A DNA stretch of 64,000 bases from Ctenosaura bakeri (GCA_948474755.1 CAOLHI010001251.1:186001-250000); one strand, 5' to 3'. Positions 31,512 to 63,285 are shown, counted from the stretch's first letter. Notes: generated by a model not told the origin, from the sequence alone. A program made the numbers and translations.

Positions 31512-31842
31512 TTAATGTAAAAAATAACGATTTGACTGTTCACCTGGCCACCTGTGAACATATTACAAGGTTTTTTCTTTTCTTTTTAAAAATAAAATCT
31601 AGCAATCATTTATAACTGTGAGTGGTTCATTAATTACCATTCTTATTTTGCTTTAAAATAAATGTCTCAACCTCATTTATTTATGCTAGCCTTTTGAAAC
31701 AGAAGCACATAGATTCAAAACAGGAAACTGAGGTACATATCTGCATCATTCTCATTCACGTCGCAACATTCTCTGAGTGTTACAGGAGAGGATGTTTTTC
31801 ACAAAGTTACCTTAATCTAGACTCTGAAAGTAGATGTATCGC

Positions 31843-31868
31843 ATATATATATATATATATATATATAT
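31843..31868. repeat. (AT)n microsatellite
   Basis: A run of about 13 AT units between GC and TTTTAAAAG. Confidence 0.9.
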
Positions 31869-34084
31869 TTTAAAAGTTAAAGCAGCAATTTTGATAAGAA
31901 AAGCTGTGTTAAAAATGATGATTGAGATCCAAAAAGTTTCTGAGGTGGCAATCCTGTAATAAATACCCAAAAGTTTTGTCTCACACCGAACAAAAAGGAG
32001 CTTAATTTCTGAGTCAGCCTGTACAGGACTGTATTACGAGGCTCATATTGATGGCTTGTGTTGGCCTAGTGAAATTTTTGGTGATTTTTCTCTTAAGCTT
32101 CTGCTACCTCAATTTCAAAAGCAATCTGTCATGTGGCAATAAGGGTTTTGCTCTTTGAGGAAAAAGAAGCATACTATCCCTTAGGACTATGGATGGGAAC
32201 TGTGCAGTCCACCAGATGTCACTGAATTTCCAACTACCAGGAGCTCTCACAGCACAGGCTGAGAAATTTGCAGTTCAACAACATCTGTAGGGCTTCATAA
32301 TTCTCACCCCTACTTAGGCTCACAGAACTAGTTACTTTGGATCCAGGCCCACATTTCTGTGCATCAGTTTTAATCAGAAAATCTTAGTAATTGCTATTCA
32401 GTTTTGATGAGAATTAATTTAATGAGATTTGTGACTTTTGTAACCAAGTTGTAAATTTAACAGATTTTCACAGATACAGATAAGGAAGCAGCTCTATAAA
32501 ACTCTTAAGCAGCCGTTATTCAACATATTAAACACATATTTAAAAACTTCCTCAGGCTGGTGCTTGGAAAGGTTTCTGCTGATTACAGCATAACTTTCCT
32601 ATCAGCTGCTTGCTTCTCTCGACAGATTTTAAAGCTGAATTTTAGACATACTTTTCCTTCCCAGAAGAATGGCAATAACAAAAAGCTCAGGTAGACAAAA
32701 TATTTTTTTTTCTTTTTTAAAGTACAGTTTTGGTTATGCTTACTATTTTTTGATTTTTAAAAAAATATAAAATTCTCTCTCTCTAAAGTGCATCATTGTA
32801 CCTACAATTTTACACAACCTATTTGAAAGTACAGCAACAAGTACAAACAGCCGCAGCTAAACATGAACAGAAAGAACACAACCTCAAGGTTGGATCTAAT
32901 GGTGTTAAGGATATAGCACAAACTGATACTGCCCTTTCTTTTAAAAAAGGTCACCATTAAGAGAACTTCATACTCTTGAATGATGATGAAGCCTTTCTGC
33001 ACCATTCTGTCTGCTGAGAGACCCCTATACATCTCCCACAAACTGACCGCATCCCTCGGACATTGTAGAAAGTATGGCAGGAACCAGTGGGCAGCTCACA
33101 CGAACCAAGAATATATTGCAGAATAGGCTATTGTTACAGAAGAAAAGTGACAACAGAGGAGGCTACTGTCTTCCAGGGAAACTTGCCCACCATCCTGATC
33201 TTATTGTTCAGGAATTGCTACTATAATATTTCTGAGGAAGGTCAGGGTCTCTCAGAACATAGATGGAAAACCACAATCCAAAGTGAGAATGCTCTTGCTA
33301 CTGAAAGCCTTCCACTCAATAATCAGCCACCATTGAAGTCACTTAAATATCTCAAAAAGATTTCTCTGAGGGGTTCATCTCCTCAGCCATTCTTTCTTGT
33401 CTGTTCAAGCGGAAGTAGTAGTTCTGAGATATCTTTTCAGGGAGGAAAAAAATCCACAAAGAAATCAGTTCTTTCTTTTTAAAAAAAAAAGTTAAAAAAG
33501 TCATGTTGAAGGCCAAGCTAGCAACATACTGCTTTCCACTAAGCTGCAATTCAGGCTCCAAGTGGGGCAAAGTAAAATGTCAACAAACCTAAATCGCAGA
33601 ACCACAGAATCACCTCAGAATGCAAGCCCTTCCCCATTAAAAACAGACCTGGCTGCTTTATTGGTCTGACAATTACAATTACAACTATTTGGAGCTTCAC
33701 GAGAACACCAACGAGTTTGCCACTTTTGCACTGATGCATCAGAGAAGGTATCAATCAGACTTGGTTAGTCTGAGCAGTTCACAAGTCACAGGCTGATCAA
33801 AGCAAAAAGGACCTTCTGGGTGTAGAATCTTCTGAGGGTATCATAATTCCCTCTTCCTCTACCTTGTGCTGGCCTGGATGACCAGCCTGCAGGCAAAAGA
33901 GGCCACAAGTGTGCAGAAAGGTGTTGGAACCCTTTCTCCTCCCTTTTCTGTTAGCCACAGTCCAGGGAGAACTGCTAAAAAAGGCCCTCTTGGTATAAGG
34001 CTCTTGCTGAGTTCTTTGAGCAATCATTCCTTTGGCTTGGTCAAATTCTTAACTCTATTGGCAACGTCAACAAATGTGCCTTCC

Positions 34085-53663
<19,579 letters not shown>

Positions 53664-53779
53664 CTGGAACAAATCCCCAAAAGTGAGAAACAAGGTGTAC
53701 TCTCCCTCTGAATATATTTTGCAATGTTCAGAGTAAGGGGGAGGAAAATATAGATTTACAGGATTGCAAAAATCAAAGG

Positions 53780-54300
53780 TGCTTCTCCTTTTATGCAGGT
53801 AAATGCAAAATAACACGTGTCTTAGTATCCAAGATCCCTCAGACTTAGTATCTCTCAAACTTTCTCCTCGGTTAAAAAATGCCAGCAAGCAGTCCAGAAA
53901 CCGTGTCTGTCCGAAAGTGCAAGTAGTTGATACAATTCCCAGTTAACAGAATAAATGCAGATGGCACGCTGCAGGACGTGCCTTCCCTGAAACATGCGAT
54001 TTTTCTGACACCGGCTAAGCCAGAATAAAAATGCCAGCCCCTCTCACAAAGTGTCACTGTTGCTAAGGCTGCTGTAGCAACCAAGTGTCTTTCGGAAGTA
54101 GATACCTCCGGTCGCTGACTCTCTCCCTAGAGGAAGCCGAGAGCCGACTGGATGAAGAGCTCAAGCGACGAAGGGGAATGGTAGGCGAATGCTCTCCAGC
54201 AAGTCTGGATTGCTGGTGGAGATCAATGAATGACTGCCAGCTAAGCTGGGCTGGCTGCACGTCCGTTGGTCTTCTGTGGTTGTTTTCTGCCTGGGTGTGG
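53780..54300 (-). promoter_or_regulatory. Candidate internal FAM13A promoter, CpG-enriched
   Basis: By my count 16 CpG lie in 53881-54300, against few in neighbouring DNA. On the - strand a TATA-like GCATAAAAGG lies at 53797-53788, about 130 bases upstream of the ATG at 53654, with a CACGTG E-box at 53814-53819. A 7-bp inverted repeat GTTGCTA/TAGCAAC with 9-base spacer lies at 54059-54081 and loosely recalls an RFX X-box. FAM13A is known to have short isoforms that lack the RhoGAP domain; the position fits such a promoter. This is inference. Confidence 0.4.
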
Positions 54301-56690
54301 GGAGAGCAGGACTATTTATGGAGGTGCTCTGGGATATTACAAGCCACTGTTGCGCAAACCCAAATCGGAGTGGGCTTTGGCATTTAAACAACTGGAAGCT
54401 GGAGTGCCCTGGGAAATAATCCAGCCACCAGGAATGCTTTCCAGTCCAACCAATCCTCATCCATCTCATTACCCCCCCTTCCCCCATTCGTAAGCGAAGA
54501 TCCGCCAAGTAGGTGATCTATAATTTATAACATAGGGAGGAGGGAAAGCAGCAGTTCTTTGCTGTGCTAGAGCTCACTTGCAAGATATCTGAGAAGCGCT
54601 GTGCTTCTTGAGTCCACAGAACTCATTCCTCTTTCTTCCCTCTGCTATTTGCTTTTTTTGTGGGCTTAGCCTATCTGGATTTACCTCCTGAGTTTACTAC
54701 AGTGCTTTCACCATCTCACTACAAGATGAAGCGAACAGAGAGAGACTGTCCACACGGAATACAAAACTACGTGCAAACACACCAGTTCTCTATGGGGAGG
54801 AGTTTAATTGTATTTAGGGAGAAGATGACACAGCGAGTAAAAAGAGAGAGAAAAGAAACATATCTATCCTCTCTCCAGGAATGGATGACTAATGCTGACA
54901 AAAGAGACATGCCAGACTATTGTAAAAAAGGTTAATGGCCTTTGAAAGTTAAAGTGGATTATTTATCTATCTTGTCTTTTTCCAGTCCAAGACAGTTTAC
55001 AACTGTGGATACTTCTTCAAAACAACAGGAAGCTATTTGTAAAGACAGATCTACATACACTGTCACTGCAAATGGGAGTTGAAAATGTACTAGCATTACT
55101 ATTCTAACTTACCACTAATATTACTGTGCATCACCATTATCCTTAAACTTATCACTACCACCATTACCGCTAGCAGAACTACCACCATGACTAGAAGCAG
55201 CAAAAGAATTTTTATATTATTCGTCAGCTGAAAAGGCTTCTGAAACATCTTACATATATTCAGTTTTAAAAAAAGAGAGAAAGAGAAAGGTGTGCAATCT
55301 AAAAGATGTAAAAAAAGGGGGGGAGACATCCAAGGAGCACAAACAAATACCATATAATACTCTGATGCACAAAGCCAGAACCACAAGAGACTATCCCAGT
55401 GGTCACTGTGTCTGTTGAAGGTATACCTCTAAGACAATAGAATTTACAGACCATGTGAATCAAAAAAGACAGACCTTCAGCAACTGACTCACTGACATGG
55501 ATAGAGATTTCAATCATGTGCACTAAACTTTGGAATATGTCAGTTTCATTTGTGGCTTGTGCACTGTTTTAAATTAATTTGTGTTAGAGCCAGTTTTGTT
55601 TATATTTTAAAATGTACACTCTAACTTGTTTTCACGAGTAGTCTTTTTTTTTTAATTGCTGAATGCTGCAATTGTATCGCAATCAGGGGAGAAAGATGGG
55701 ATAGAAATCTAATAACTGTCAATACTTATCCCTCTTTCTGGATATTCATCAGTTGGTACAACCTTCCTCTTCCATTTCCCTGCCAATTTAACAGACCTTA
55801 GCAGTACAAGCCTGTGCATGTTTACTCACAGCCTCATTATGTTTAATGGGGCTCATTCTAGAGTAAGTGTATTTAGAGATGGAATTCCAAGTGTGAAACC
55901 TGGGTTCACTGAAAGAGAGTTAGGTGAAGCTACAGCAGAACAAGATTCCAAGTTTAGCTAAGGGCTGGGCAGTTACAAAGGGTCTGGGGTGCTCCTGTTT
56001 GTAACCACTCCCGTCCCTTGCAGGCTGTACCTAGTAATTTTTGGAAAACTGCATGCGATGTTCTACACATTTCCAGTTTCTTAAATTTGCTATTCTGGAC
56101 CATTTGTAGGGGTGAGAGTGGGGATATATAGCAGTTCCATGGAAAATCACGTCACCTGCAAGCATCTGGAAGTGCAATTCTGCTTTTCCCCCTTAAAATT
56201 CAACCACAGGAGTTGAGGGAGAATTCCCAGTACTGCTTTAGACCTATGATGCTATATCCAGAACAGACTGGCAAACAAAATGACTTACAAAATGTAAATA
56301 TGAAAACACTACCAGCTCTAGACATTTAAAGAGCAATAATATACTTCCACTGCATGTTTCTGTCTGCCAAACTAACTCAGGGAAAGAGACAGAGAAGAGA
56401 ACAAGAACACTGTGTTCAAAACAGGCATATTTTCTTGGCTGAACTCATTTTGGCTATTGCATATGATATCGATTAAGTGTCAAAATCAACATGCCATGCA
56501 ATTACTTAATATTCTCTTAAGACAGCCAGGATAGAGGCCTGATTTCATCCATTACTATTCATAAAGAAAGTTCTTATGTTAAAACAAAATAAAGCAAAGC
56601 AATCAAAAGAAACAAGATGACAAGGCAGGAAAACACTCATTAATCATAATCCCATCATACATTTGGGGAGGGGGTGCATACAGGTGGATA
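54301..56690. other. Non-coding region upstream of the last visible FAM13A exon
   Basis: A LINE-tail fragment at about 54955-55010 and a decayed short dispersed repeat at about 55800-55880 (reverse of the 8690 family). No exon recognised. It is either FAM13A intron or upstream DNA. Confidence 0.6.
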
Positions 56691-56694
56691 GCAA

Positions 56695-56905
56695 TTACAA
56701 CAGCATGTATATTTCTCTACCGCTTATCAGCTAAGTACTCTCTAAGTAGTTTATAATGTGTTAGCTCATTGGCCCCAACAAGCTGGGTACTCATTTTACC
56801 AACCTGCGGAAGGATGGAAGTCTGAGTCAACTTGGAGCTCAGCAGGATCGAATTCACAACCTTGTGGCTGTAGTACCAGCATTTAACCACTGCACCAGCA
56901 GGGTT
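56695..56905 (-). mobile_element. tRNA-derived SINE, antisense
   Basis: On the - strand it reads CCTGCTGGTGCAGTGGTTAA (A box), GAATTCGATCCTGCTGAGCT (B box), then CTTCCATCCTTCCGCAGGTT and AAAATGAGTACCCAGCTTGT, the order of a common lizard SINE. It lies back to back with the SINE at 56941. Confidence 0.75.
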
Positions 56906-56940
56906 CCTTCATATTATGGAATTGCTTTCATCCATACTAA

Positions 56941-57193
56941 GAGAGCCACCATGGTATAGTGGTCTGAGCACTGGACTAGGACTCTGAAGATCAGGATTTG
57001 AATCCCTGCTTGCCCAGGGAAACCTGCTAAGTAACCTTGGGCAAATCACGTTCTCTCAGCCTCAGCGGAAGGAAAAGGCAAATCCTCTCTAAACAACTCT
57101 TGCCAAGAAATCTCTCTGATAGGTTTGTTTTAGGGTTGCCATAAGTCAGAAATAACTTGAAGGCACACAACAACAACAACAACAACAACAACA
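56941..57193 (+). mobile_element. Sauria-type SINE with (AAC)n tail, full length
   Basis: GAGCCACCATGGTATAGTGG, GATTTGAATCCCTGCTTGCC (B box), CCTTGGGCAAATCACGTTCT, CTTGCCAAGAAATCTCTCTG, GTTGCCATAAGTCAGAAATA, then GGCACACAACAAC and a run of about nine AAC units. Best-preserved copy in the window. Confidence 0.9.
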
Positions 57194-57329
57194 CAGAATT
57201 GGAGGAGGTGCCATCCAACAATGGCATCTGCATTAGCCTATTGCCTTTGCTTTTCTTACTGCAAAATATATGTGGATGGAGGACAGGAAGATGGAAAAAC
57301 TCCACAATGCTCTTAAAATTTAGTTTTTT

Positions 57330-57430
57330 TAAGCTGTATTGTTTAGTTTATTGTTTAGTTCTGTGCTCTGACCCGCCTTGAGCCTTCCTACTAGGAGAAG
57401 GGCAGGATATAAATTAACTAACTAACTAAC
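57330..57430 (+). repeat. LINE-derived 3'-tail with (AACT)n end
   Basis: CTGACCCGCCTTGAGCCTTC, GGAGAAGGGCAGGATATAAA and a run of TTAACTAACTAACTAACTAA; sense copy of the tail family. Confidence 0.65.
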
Positions 57431-58389
57431 TGCATTCTGACTAACAGTGCTAGGATCTACTTGTCTGGTAGAGTTTTTAATCACTTTCACCTGGCATCTA
57501 GACCTCATACCTCAAAGATGTGGTCAGCTATGGGAGAAAAGAAACCCCATCCATTCAAGCACCAGGGCCAGCCCAACATATTTTACTGTCTAATGCCACA
57601 AACAAGATGATATCACCTAACCAGTCCTAGTACAAGAGCAGACTGGACTGGCACTTGAATTCTACTTCAGCTGTCATTTTTAATGTCACTCGAGGCACCC
57701 AGGCCACATCATAGGAAAGTTGTGTGACACACACATGCAACAATACCCTTCAACTGAGGGGAAATGCCAGAGAGTTCATAAAATGCATAAAATGCAGGAG
57801 AGCTTCAACTGTTCTTGTCCACCCCTTCTAAAATCTACTGCTTGGACCAGCTGTTCCACTCTGTCTAACTGTAGGGCTGGTCCTGACACTAACATACAAT
57901 AGAATAATATTCAAACTCTATGCTTGATGCATCACCTAAGCCACTGCCCACCATTAACTTAGGCAAAGCTTTAGGACATGAATGGAAATTCTGGCAGGTC
58001 TGGAGACCAATCTTCTCTCTGGAGAAGTTTTGGTTTTAAATTTTTTTTGGGGGGGAGGGGGAATGTTGAACTGTACCTGGAGGAATGAGGAGATGCTGCT
58101 GCAGTCTATTAAAATTTGATTTGTCTCCTAGAGGCAAGAGGGGGCTTATGAAAGGGACAGTTCTGGGAATCTGGGGTGATCAAGAGCTGTAAAAACAGCA
58201 CAGATGGTAGTGATGTGTTAACACTTTGTTATCCTTGCCTTAGGGAGTTTGGGACTTTTTTTGTATTTGCATTTAGAAAACAAAAGAACTTTTAATATTT
58301 TTTGCTCACATCTGTCTCTCAATATATCTTTATATTCAAAGTAAGCTTGGAATATTCTGCCACACTCACTATGATCAGAGCTCAACCCA

Positions 58390-58600
58390 GGTGGAGAGAG
58401 CCAGGAGAAGTTTAAGTGCTGGACTTAGACTTGGAGGACCAAGGTTTAAATCCCTGCTCAGCCATGGAAACCCAATGGGTCATACTTTCTCAGCCTCTGA
58501 GAAAGGCAATCGAAAACCTCCTCTGAACACATCTTGCCGAGAAAACCTATGACATGGTCACCATAAGTCGGAGACAACATGAATGAACCTAACAACAAAT
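58390..58600 (+). mobile_element. Sauria-type SINE
   Basis: GGTTTAAATCCCTGCTCAGC, CATGGAAACCCAATGGGTCA, ATCTTGCCGAGAAAACCTAT and tail TCACCATAAGTCGGAGACAA..CCTAACAACAA. The 5' head is decayed. Confidence 0.8.
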
Positions 58601-58879
58601 GCAGATGCAAGGCCTGCTTCTCACTGGCTGGAGTCACTGGAGGTGGTGATGAGCAGTTTTTAGCTCACACATCAATTGTTTTCCCCAAAGTACTCCCTTT
58701 ACTTTTTCCAGTGCAAGTGGAAACAGGTGGCATTCACTGCTGTATGGATAAATCAAACACTGTATTGGAGGTACCATTGCTCTGAGGGTAAGGTCTACCT
58801 GGGGGATCCTGAGAGCTGTCACCAAAAAGTGACTCTTACAAGCTGTGCACTGTGTCCTTGGATGGTGAAGCGACAAGCA

Positions 58880-59092
58880 GCTGATTCACACTACACAATT
58901 ATAGCACTATATTCCACTTTAACAGCCATGGCAACATCACACTGAATCCTGGGATTGGCATTTTAGGGAAGGTGATTTAGAATTCTCAGTCACAGCCTCT
59001 TCAAATTACAAACCCCAGGATTCCAGGGGATGCAGCCATGGCAGCTGAAGCAGAATACAGCACTGTATTCGCAGAGTGTGAATGGGCCCCTG
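58880..59092 (+). mobile_element. Fold-back DNA transposon, TATAGTGCTATTATTCCAC family, copy 2
   Basis: TTCACACTACACAATTATAG and TTTAACAGCCATGGCAACAT at the left are mirrored by CAGCCATGGCAGCTGAAGCA and GCAGAGTGTGAA at the right; the core has GAATCCTGGGATTGGC against CCCCAGGATTCCAG. Confidence 0.7.
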
Positions 59093-59099
59093 AAGTCTT

Positions 59100-61350
59100 A
59101 GGGAGAATGGAGTAAGGAGGGTATGTCCAAACAATATTCTTTCTCTGTAGCTGTTAGAAGTTAGGAACTAAACGGGAAAAGACCTGACGAGAATGGCAAG
59201 GAGGTACGTTGACCTAGAGGAATGCCATGGGTCAGAATAGGTAGGTGACACTTTAGTGGTATGGGTCTACAGTATTTTCTGTAATCTACCTTGGGCTTAC
59301 ATCTATACCAATGGTTTCACTTTTGTACCCCTTGGGAGCCCATTTCTATAAATGGTACCCTTCATTGTGCCAGTTTTCAACCACTGATCCGTATCTGATA
59401 ATACACAGATTGAAGAAAAATAATTAAATACTTAAAATAATGACAAAGAAAAGAGATGGAGAAGGCCCAAAAGAACTCACCCATTGAACACTGCTCATAG
59501 GACTGACTGAGGTTCCTGAGGTCCCTGTTTACACATACTCATCTATTCATTCATATATACACACACAAACATATATATCAGTACCAACATGACAGTACTT
59601 GAATGTTCATGAAGTGGAGAGTAAGAGCTGAGCTCTCCCATTGAGGGGCACACTACCAAGTGTGTAGTGCGTAGTGGCACGTTCACAACACACTGTTTAG
59701 AGAGAGAATCCTCACCATTTGCCAAAACAACACAGCAGAGGAATGGGGCTTTTTTCGAGGTTAAATAATGAAGGAAATTCACTTTGCCACTCATAATGTT
59801 CAATTAATTCTACAACTTTTGGTTGTATCTTGTCTAGCACTGTTCACCTATGTGCCTTTTCCCATCATTATTCAATTTTTTCATGTATTGCTAAATGTCC
59901 TGTTTGTACTTTTGGAGGTACATGTACTCTTGATGGGAATCACTGATCTAGACCAAAAGGCAAGATAGAATGCAAACAAGTGTACCATTTGAATTAAAGG
60001 ACTAACTAAATAATGAGAGGGATTTAACAAGCATGGGGGGGGGAAGAGAAGTTTTAAATAATATGAAGGCATGATGAAAGGGAATATTTTACTCGACAGA
60101 AAGAAAACAAACCTCGGAATGTTGAAAGAACTGGTTTTTCAACTGTCATGACCTCAAATCAATTGCACAACTTTTTATTTCCTTTTCTTCTCTGTTTAAG
60201 TCACGTAGCTTTCCCCCGCCCCCAGGAGAAAAACACTGCAAGGTGTTTTTTTTTAAGAGATGTAAAAACACTTTCTTGGCTATAGCACCTTTAATCCAAA
60301 CCAGTTCAATGCAAACCTGCTAGTTCAAGAGATTTCTTTGCACTCTGCAACAACATGTCCTGTTCTCTTTGTCTGTCCCTGCCCATTTCTCCTAGGGAAG
60401 GACTTGAAAGCTAAGTAACACTTAAGGAACAAGATTTGTCACAGGATAGAAATGAACATTCTTATCCCCTTTCTCTATAAGACAAGCTGTACCGGAGTCT
60501 TAATCTCTTCTGGTGTTGTCACTTTGCTGTAATTTCAAACTGCCAATGATCTTTCAAAGCAATGCAATAGCATCAGCTCCAAAACTGCTTCCCCACATTT
60601 GGTTGCCACTCAACAGAAACTGGGGAAGAGGAAGTGAGACTGTACAACTGGAACGTTTTCTTTAGTAACCAGATGTAAACAGAACCAGAATATTCATAAG
60701 GCAGTCGTCAACAAGCTGTAGCCGGACAATACACTTCTTTACAAAGTTGCAGTATTAAGCATACATCAGCATAAACCTTTAAATTTCAGTCCATTCCTTT
60801 ACGGCAACATCTAATACACACATCAGAGTATAAGTTTTTAAATATATAACACAGCAAAATACTTCTGCATTTTGCTTCTGCTTAGTAGACTGCATCTTCA
60901 TTGCAGAATAAAAGAGGATCTCCGTGTCTCTTCCATTAATGTGAGGAACACGCAATGGGCTACTTGTTCACTCATGCAATCCTTAATGAAATGAATAATC
61001 CATAAAGTCTTCAGAAGAATAATGGCAGCTTAGACCCAAGGGAGTTGCCGTGAATTTCCAGCAATGTTCTAAACATACACAGAGGGTTCACTGTCTTGGA
61101 AAATGGATTTTTAATTTTTTTGTAAAAAAAAAAAGCTCATGATGCTGCTGATGCCCAAGCACTGTCACGTAGCTATTTGAGGCATCATTCCTCCCTGTGT
61201 GAATTATGATGCAAGAACAGGGTACTGAGAGTTGCCAGGAAAGCCAAGGGTCTCTAGTGATGGTAAATGATGACTTAGTCTTGAGAGAAAACAGGAGGAG
61301 AATCCAGCTGCTCCATGACACACAATATTCCAAACAAGATCTACCACAGG
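59100..61350. other. Non-coding region, repeat-poor between 60.1 and 61.35 kb
   Basis: No exon. From about 60100 to 61350 I recognise no transposon, unlike the flanking DNA. This might be unique, possibly constrained, sequence, or an old decayed repeat I cannot classify. Confidence 0.5.
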
Positions 61351-61734
61351 TATGTATCATGTGGCCCTCCAGACAGTGTTAAACTGCACAGCCCTGCCCT
61401 GGCCAGCATAGCCAATAGACAAGAATATTGGGAGATGCAATCCAAAAGCAGCTGAAGAGCCACATTTTTCAATCCCTTTACTAACAAAGCACAGCTTGAA
61501 ACAAAATGATGGGGACAACAGCTCTCAGAAATCCCCGGCTGTTTCCTATAAAGGCACTGCAATACTGACTGCTATATTTTAAAATCTATTTTCTAGTATG
61601 AAATAACATGTGGTAACATTCACCCTTTTTTGGACAATACCCTGGAGATCTGGAGAATTCCTCTTCCCCAAACAAGGTAATTCATACAAAATTTCAGTAC
61701 AAAGAGCACAGAGATATGAGTTTTAAGGGCCAGT

Positions 61735-61775
61735 TGTCATTGTTTTGTGCCTTCAAGTCATTTCCAATGGGGAAA
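61735..61775 (-). repeat. Sauria-type SINE tail fragment, antisense
   Basis: TTGTTTTGTGCCTTCAAGTC and ATTTCCAATGG are the reversed Bov-B-like SINE tail, directly before the 5S-derived SINE. Confidence 0.6.
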
Positions 61776-61794
61776 TGGGGAGCAGAGGACTTTC

Positions 61795-61995
61795 AAGAAA
61801 CCAGATCCCACCTGATTTTCAAAGTTGAGCAGGGTCAGCCTTTGTTAGTACTTGGATGGGAGACTGCCAATGAATACCAGGTGCTATAGGCTATATTTCA
61901 GAGGAAGGAACTGGCAAAACCACCTCTGAGTATTCCCTGCCTAAGAAAACCCTATGAAATTCATGGGGTCGCCATAAACTGAAACACACACAGAA
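61795..61995 (+). mobile_element. 5S rRNA-derived SINE with Bov-B-like 3' tail
   Basis: About 95 bases (61801-61895) follow 5S rRNA: CAGATCCCACCTGATTTTCA, TTGAGCAGGGTCAGCC (A-box region), TTAGTACTTGGATGGGAGAC (C box) and GAATACCAGGTGCTATAGGC. These are internal pol III promoter elements. The body then continues GAACTGGCAAAACCACCTCT, AGAAAACCCTATGAAATTCA and GGGGTCGCCATAAACTGAAA, a Bov-B-like 3' end. The first quarter of 5S is missing, so it is a SINE and not a 5S gene. It joins a 5S head to the tail type used by the local tRNA-SINEs. Confidence 0.85.
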
Positions 61996-62792
61996 TGGGC
62001 AGAGATGGATTAGCGCCTTCTGACAAAATTAAGATCAATGATGTCTCACCTTTGAACTTTTGCTGCCTTGCAATTCAACTCACTAAGATCTAACAGTGGA
62101 AATACACATCTTCTGGCTGTGCAGTTCCTTCTCTGCCCTCAGTGGTGCTACAGGAGGCAGAGAAAGAGGCACAGGAACTTGCTTTTGTTTGCTAGTTCTG
62201 AATAACATCATTTGTTTTAAAAGGTATGCTTCTAAGCTCCCATAAGCAACAGGCTTAGGAAGGCCATGGAATGTAAAACTATCCCAAAAGAATGTAACAT
62301 TTTCTTGACCCTTTAATACTCAGATAATGAGATCTTAGGGTAAATTCTATGCCTTTCCTGTGATGAAAATAACACCTGAAATATAAATTCACTTCAAATC
62401 ATTGTTTATAATCATATAGTTCAGTATCTAATTTTTGAAAGAGAAAAACCATTGCTTTAAGAGAAGTTCAGTTTGGCAGATCAGTGTGCAACTAATTTAA
62501 CAGAAATGTTGACAATTTTATTACCTTTTAAAGCTAGGGAAAAGAGGTGTATAGAACTTTTTATTTCACTGTTACTTCCAAGATCCTCAGGTAATGTAGA
62601 AAGTTATCCCAATGTATCCTCCCAACAATCCTGCGAGGGACATCGCTTCTAGTGAGCTTTACGAAGAGGTCTATGTTGAAGTATTTTATTGCTTTGCTTG
62701 TAGCTTAAACTGAACAACATAGCCTAAATCTATCATGGTAGCCTACAGAAGAAGGATAGAATGGAAGCTACCTTTATTGGGCATTTGGTCAT

Positions 62793-63022
62793 AGTTGTTG
62801 TTGTGTGCCTTCAAGTCCTTTCCAACTTATGACAACCCTAAGGCAACCTTATCACATGGTTTTCCTGGCACGATTCGTTCAGGGGGGGTTGACTTTGCCC
62901 CTCACTGAGGCTGAGAGAGTGTGACCTGCCCAAGTCACCTAGTGAGTTTCCAATGGCTGAGCAGGGAGTCAAACCCTGGTCCCCAGAGTTATAGTCCAAT
63001 GTTCAAACCACTACATCAAGTA
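62793..63022 (-). mobile_element. Sauria-type SINE, antisense
   Basis: It begins TTGTTGTTGTGTGCCTTCAA (reversed tail), then AACTTATGACAACCCTAAGG, TGACCTGCCCAAGTCACCTA, GGAGTCAAACCCTGGTCCCC (B box) and TTCAAACCACTACATCA (A box) at the right. Confidence 0.85.
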
Positions 63023-63084
63023 AGCTTTCTTGGTGATAGTGGTGGGGGGACAGATATGAAAGTACTGCAGCTGAACCACATGAC

Positions 63085-63285
63085 AACTAATGAAACACAA
63101 CACAATTATAGCACTTGGACACCATTTTTGCTGCCATGGCTCCATCCTGGAATCTGTAGCTTTGGGAGGAAGTTGGGATTCTCCAGAACTCTAGCATGTG
63201 ACCAAACTATAAATCCCAAGGATGCAGTCATGGCAGCTGAAGTGGTATCAAAGTGCTATAACTGTGCAGTGAGTAAGAGATCTAA
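63085..63285 (+). mobile_element. Fold-back DNA transposon, TATAGTGCTATTATTCCAC family, copy 3
   Basis: ACAATTATAGCACTTGGACA and TGCTGCCATGGCTCCATCCT at the left mirror GATGCAGTCATGGCAGCTGA and AAGTGCTATAACTGTGCAGT at the right. Confidence 0.7.

Larger units (their letters stand above)
28160..34084 (-). other. FAM13A: FAM13A 3' UTR and/or downstream sequence
   Basis: No coding exon is seen downstream of the FAM13A stop. Candidate AATAAA signals on the - strand lie at 33657-33662, 31676-31681, 31506-31511 and 28160-28165. The distal one is followed (lower coordinates) by no further gene-like sequence and preceded by AT-rich 3'-UTR-like text. Repeats inside are a fold-back MITE at 28565-28656, an (AT)n run at 31843-31868 and a unit with AGGCCACATGTGGCCTGT near 29900. 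Which signal is used cannot be decided from sequence. Confidence 0.45.

Noticed and set aside
54660..54935. 91-codon + strand frame containing EWMTNADKRDM
   Set aside because: It faintly recalls a FAM13A segment but is on the wrong strand, has no supporting splice structure, and is probably chance.
56941..57015. tRNA gene
   Set aside because: Only A- and B-box-like motifs are present within SINE heads; no complete cloverleaf, and the same unit recurs as a dispersed repeat.
61801..61895. 5S rRNA gene
   Set aside because: The 5' quarter is missing, box positions carry substitutions, and a SINE body with Bov-B-like tail follows.
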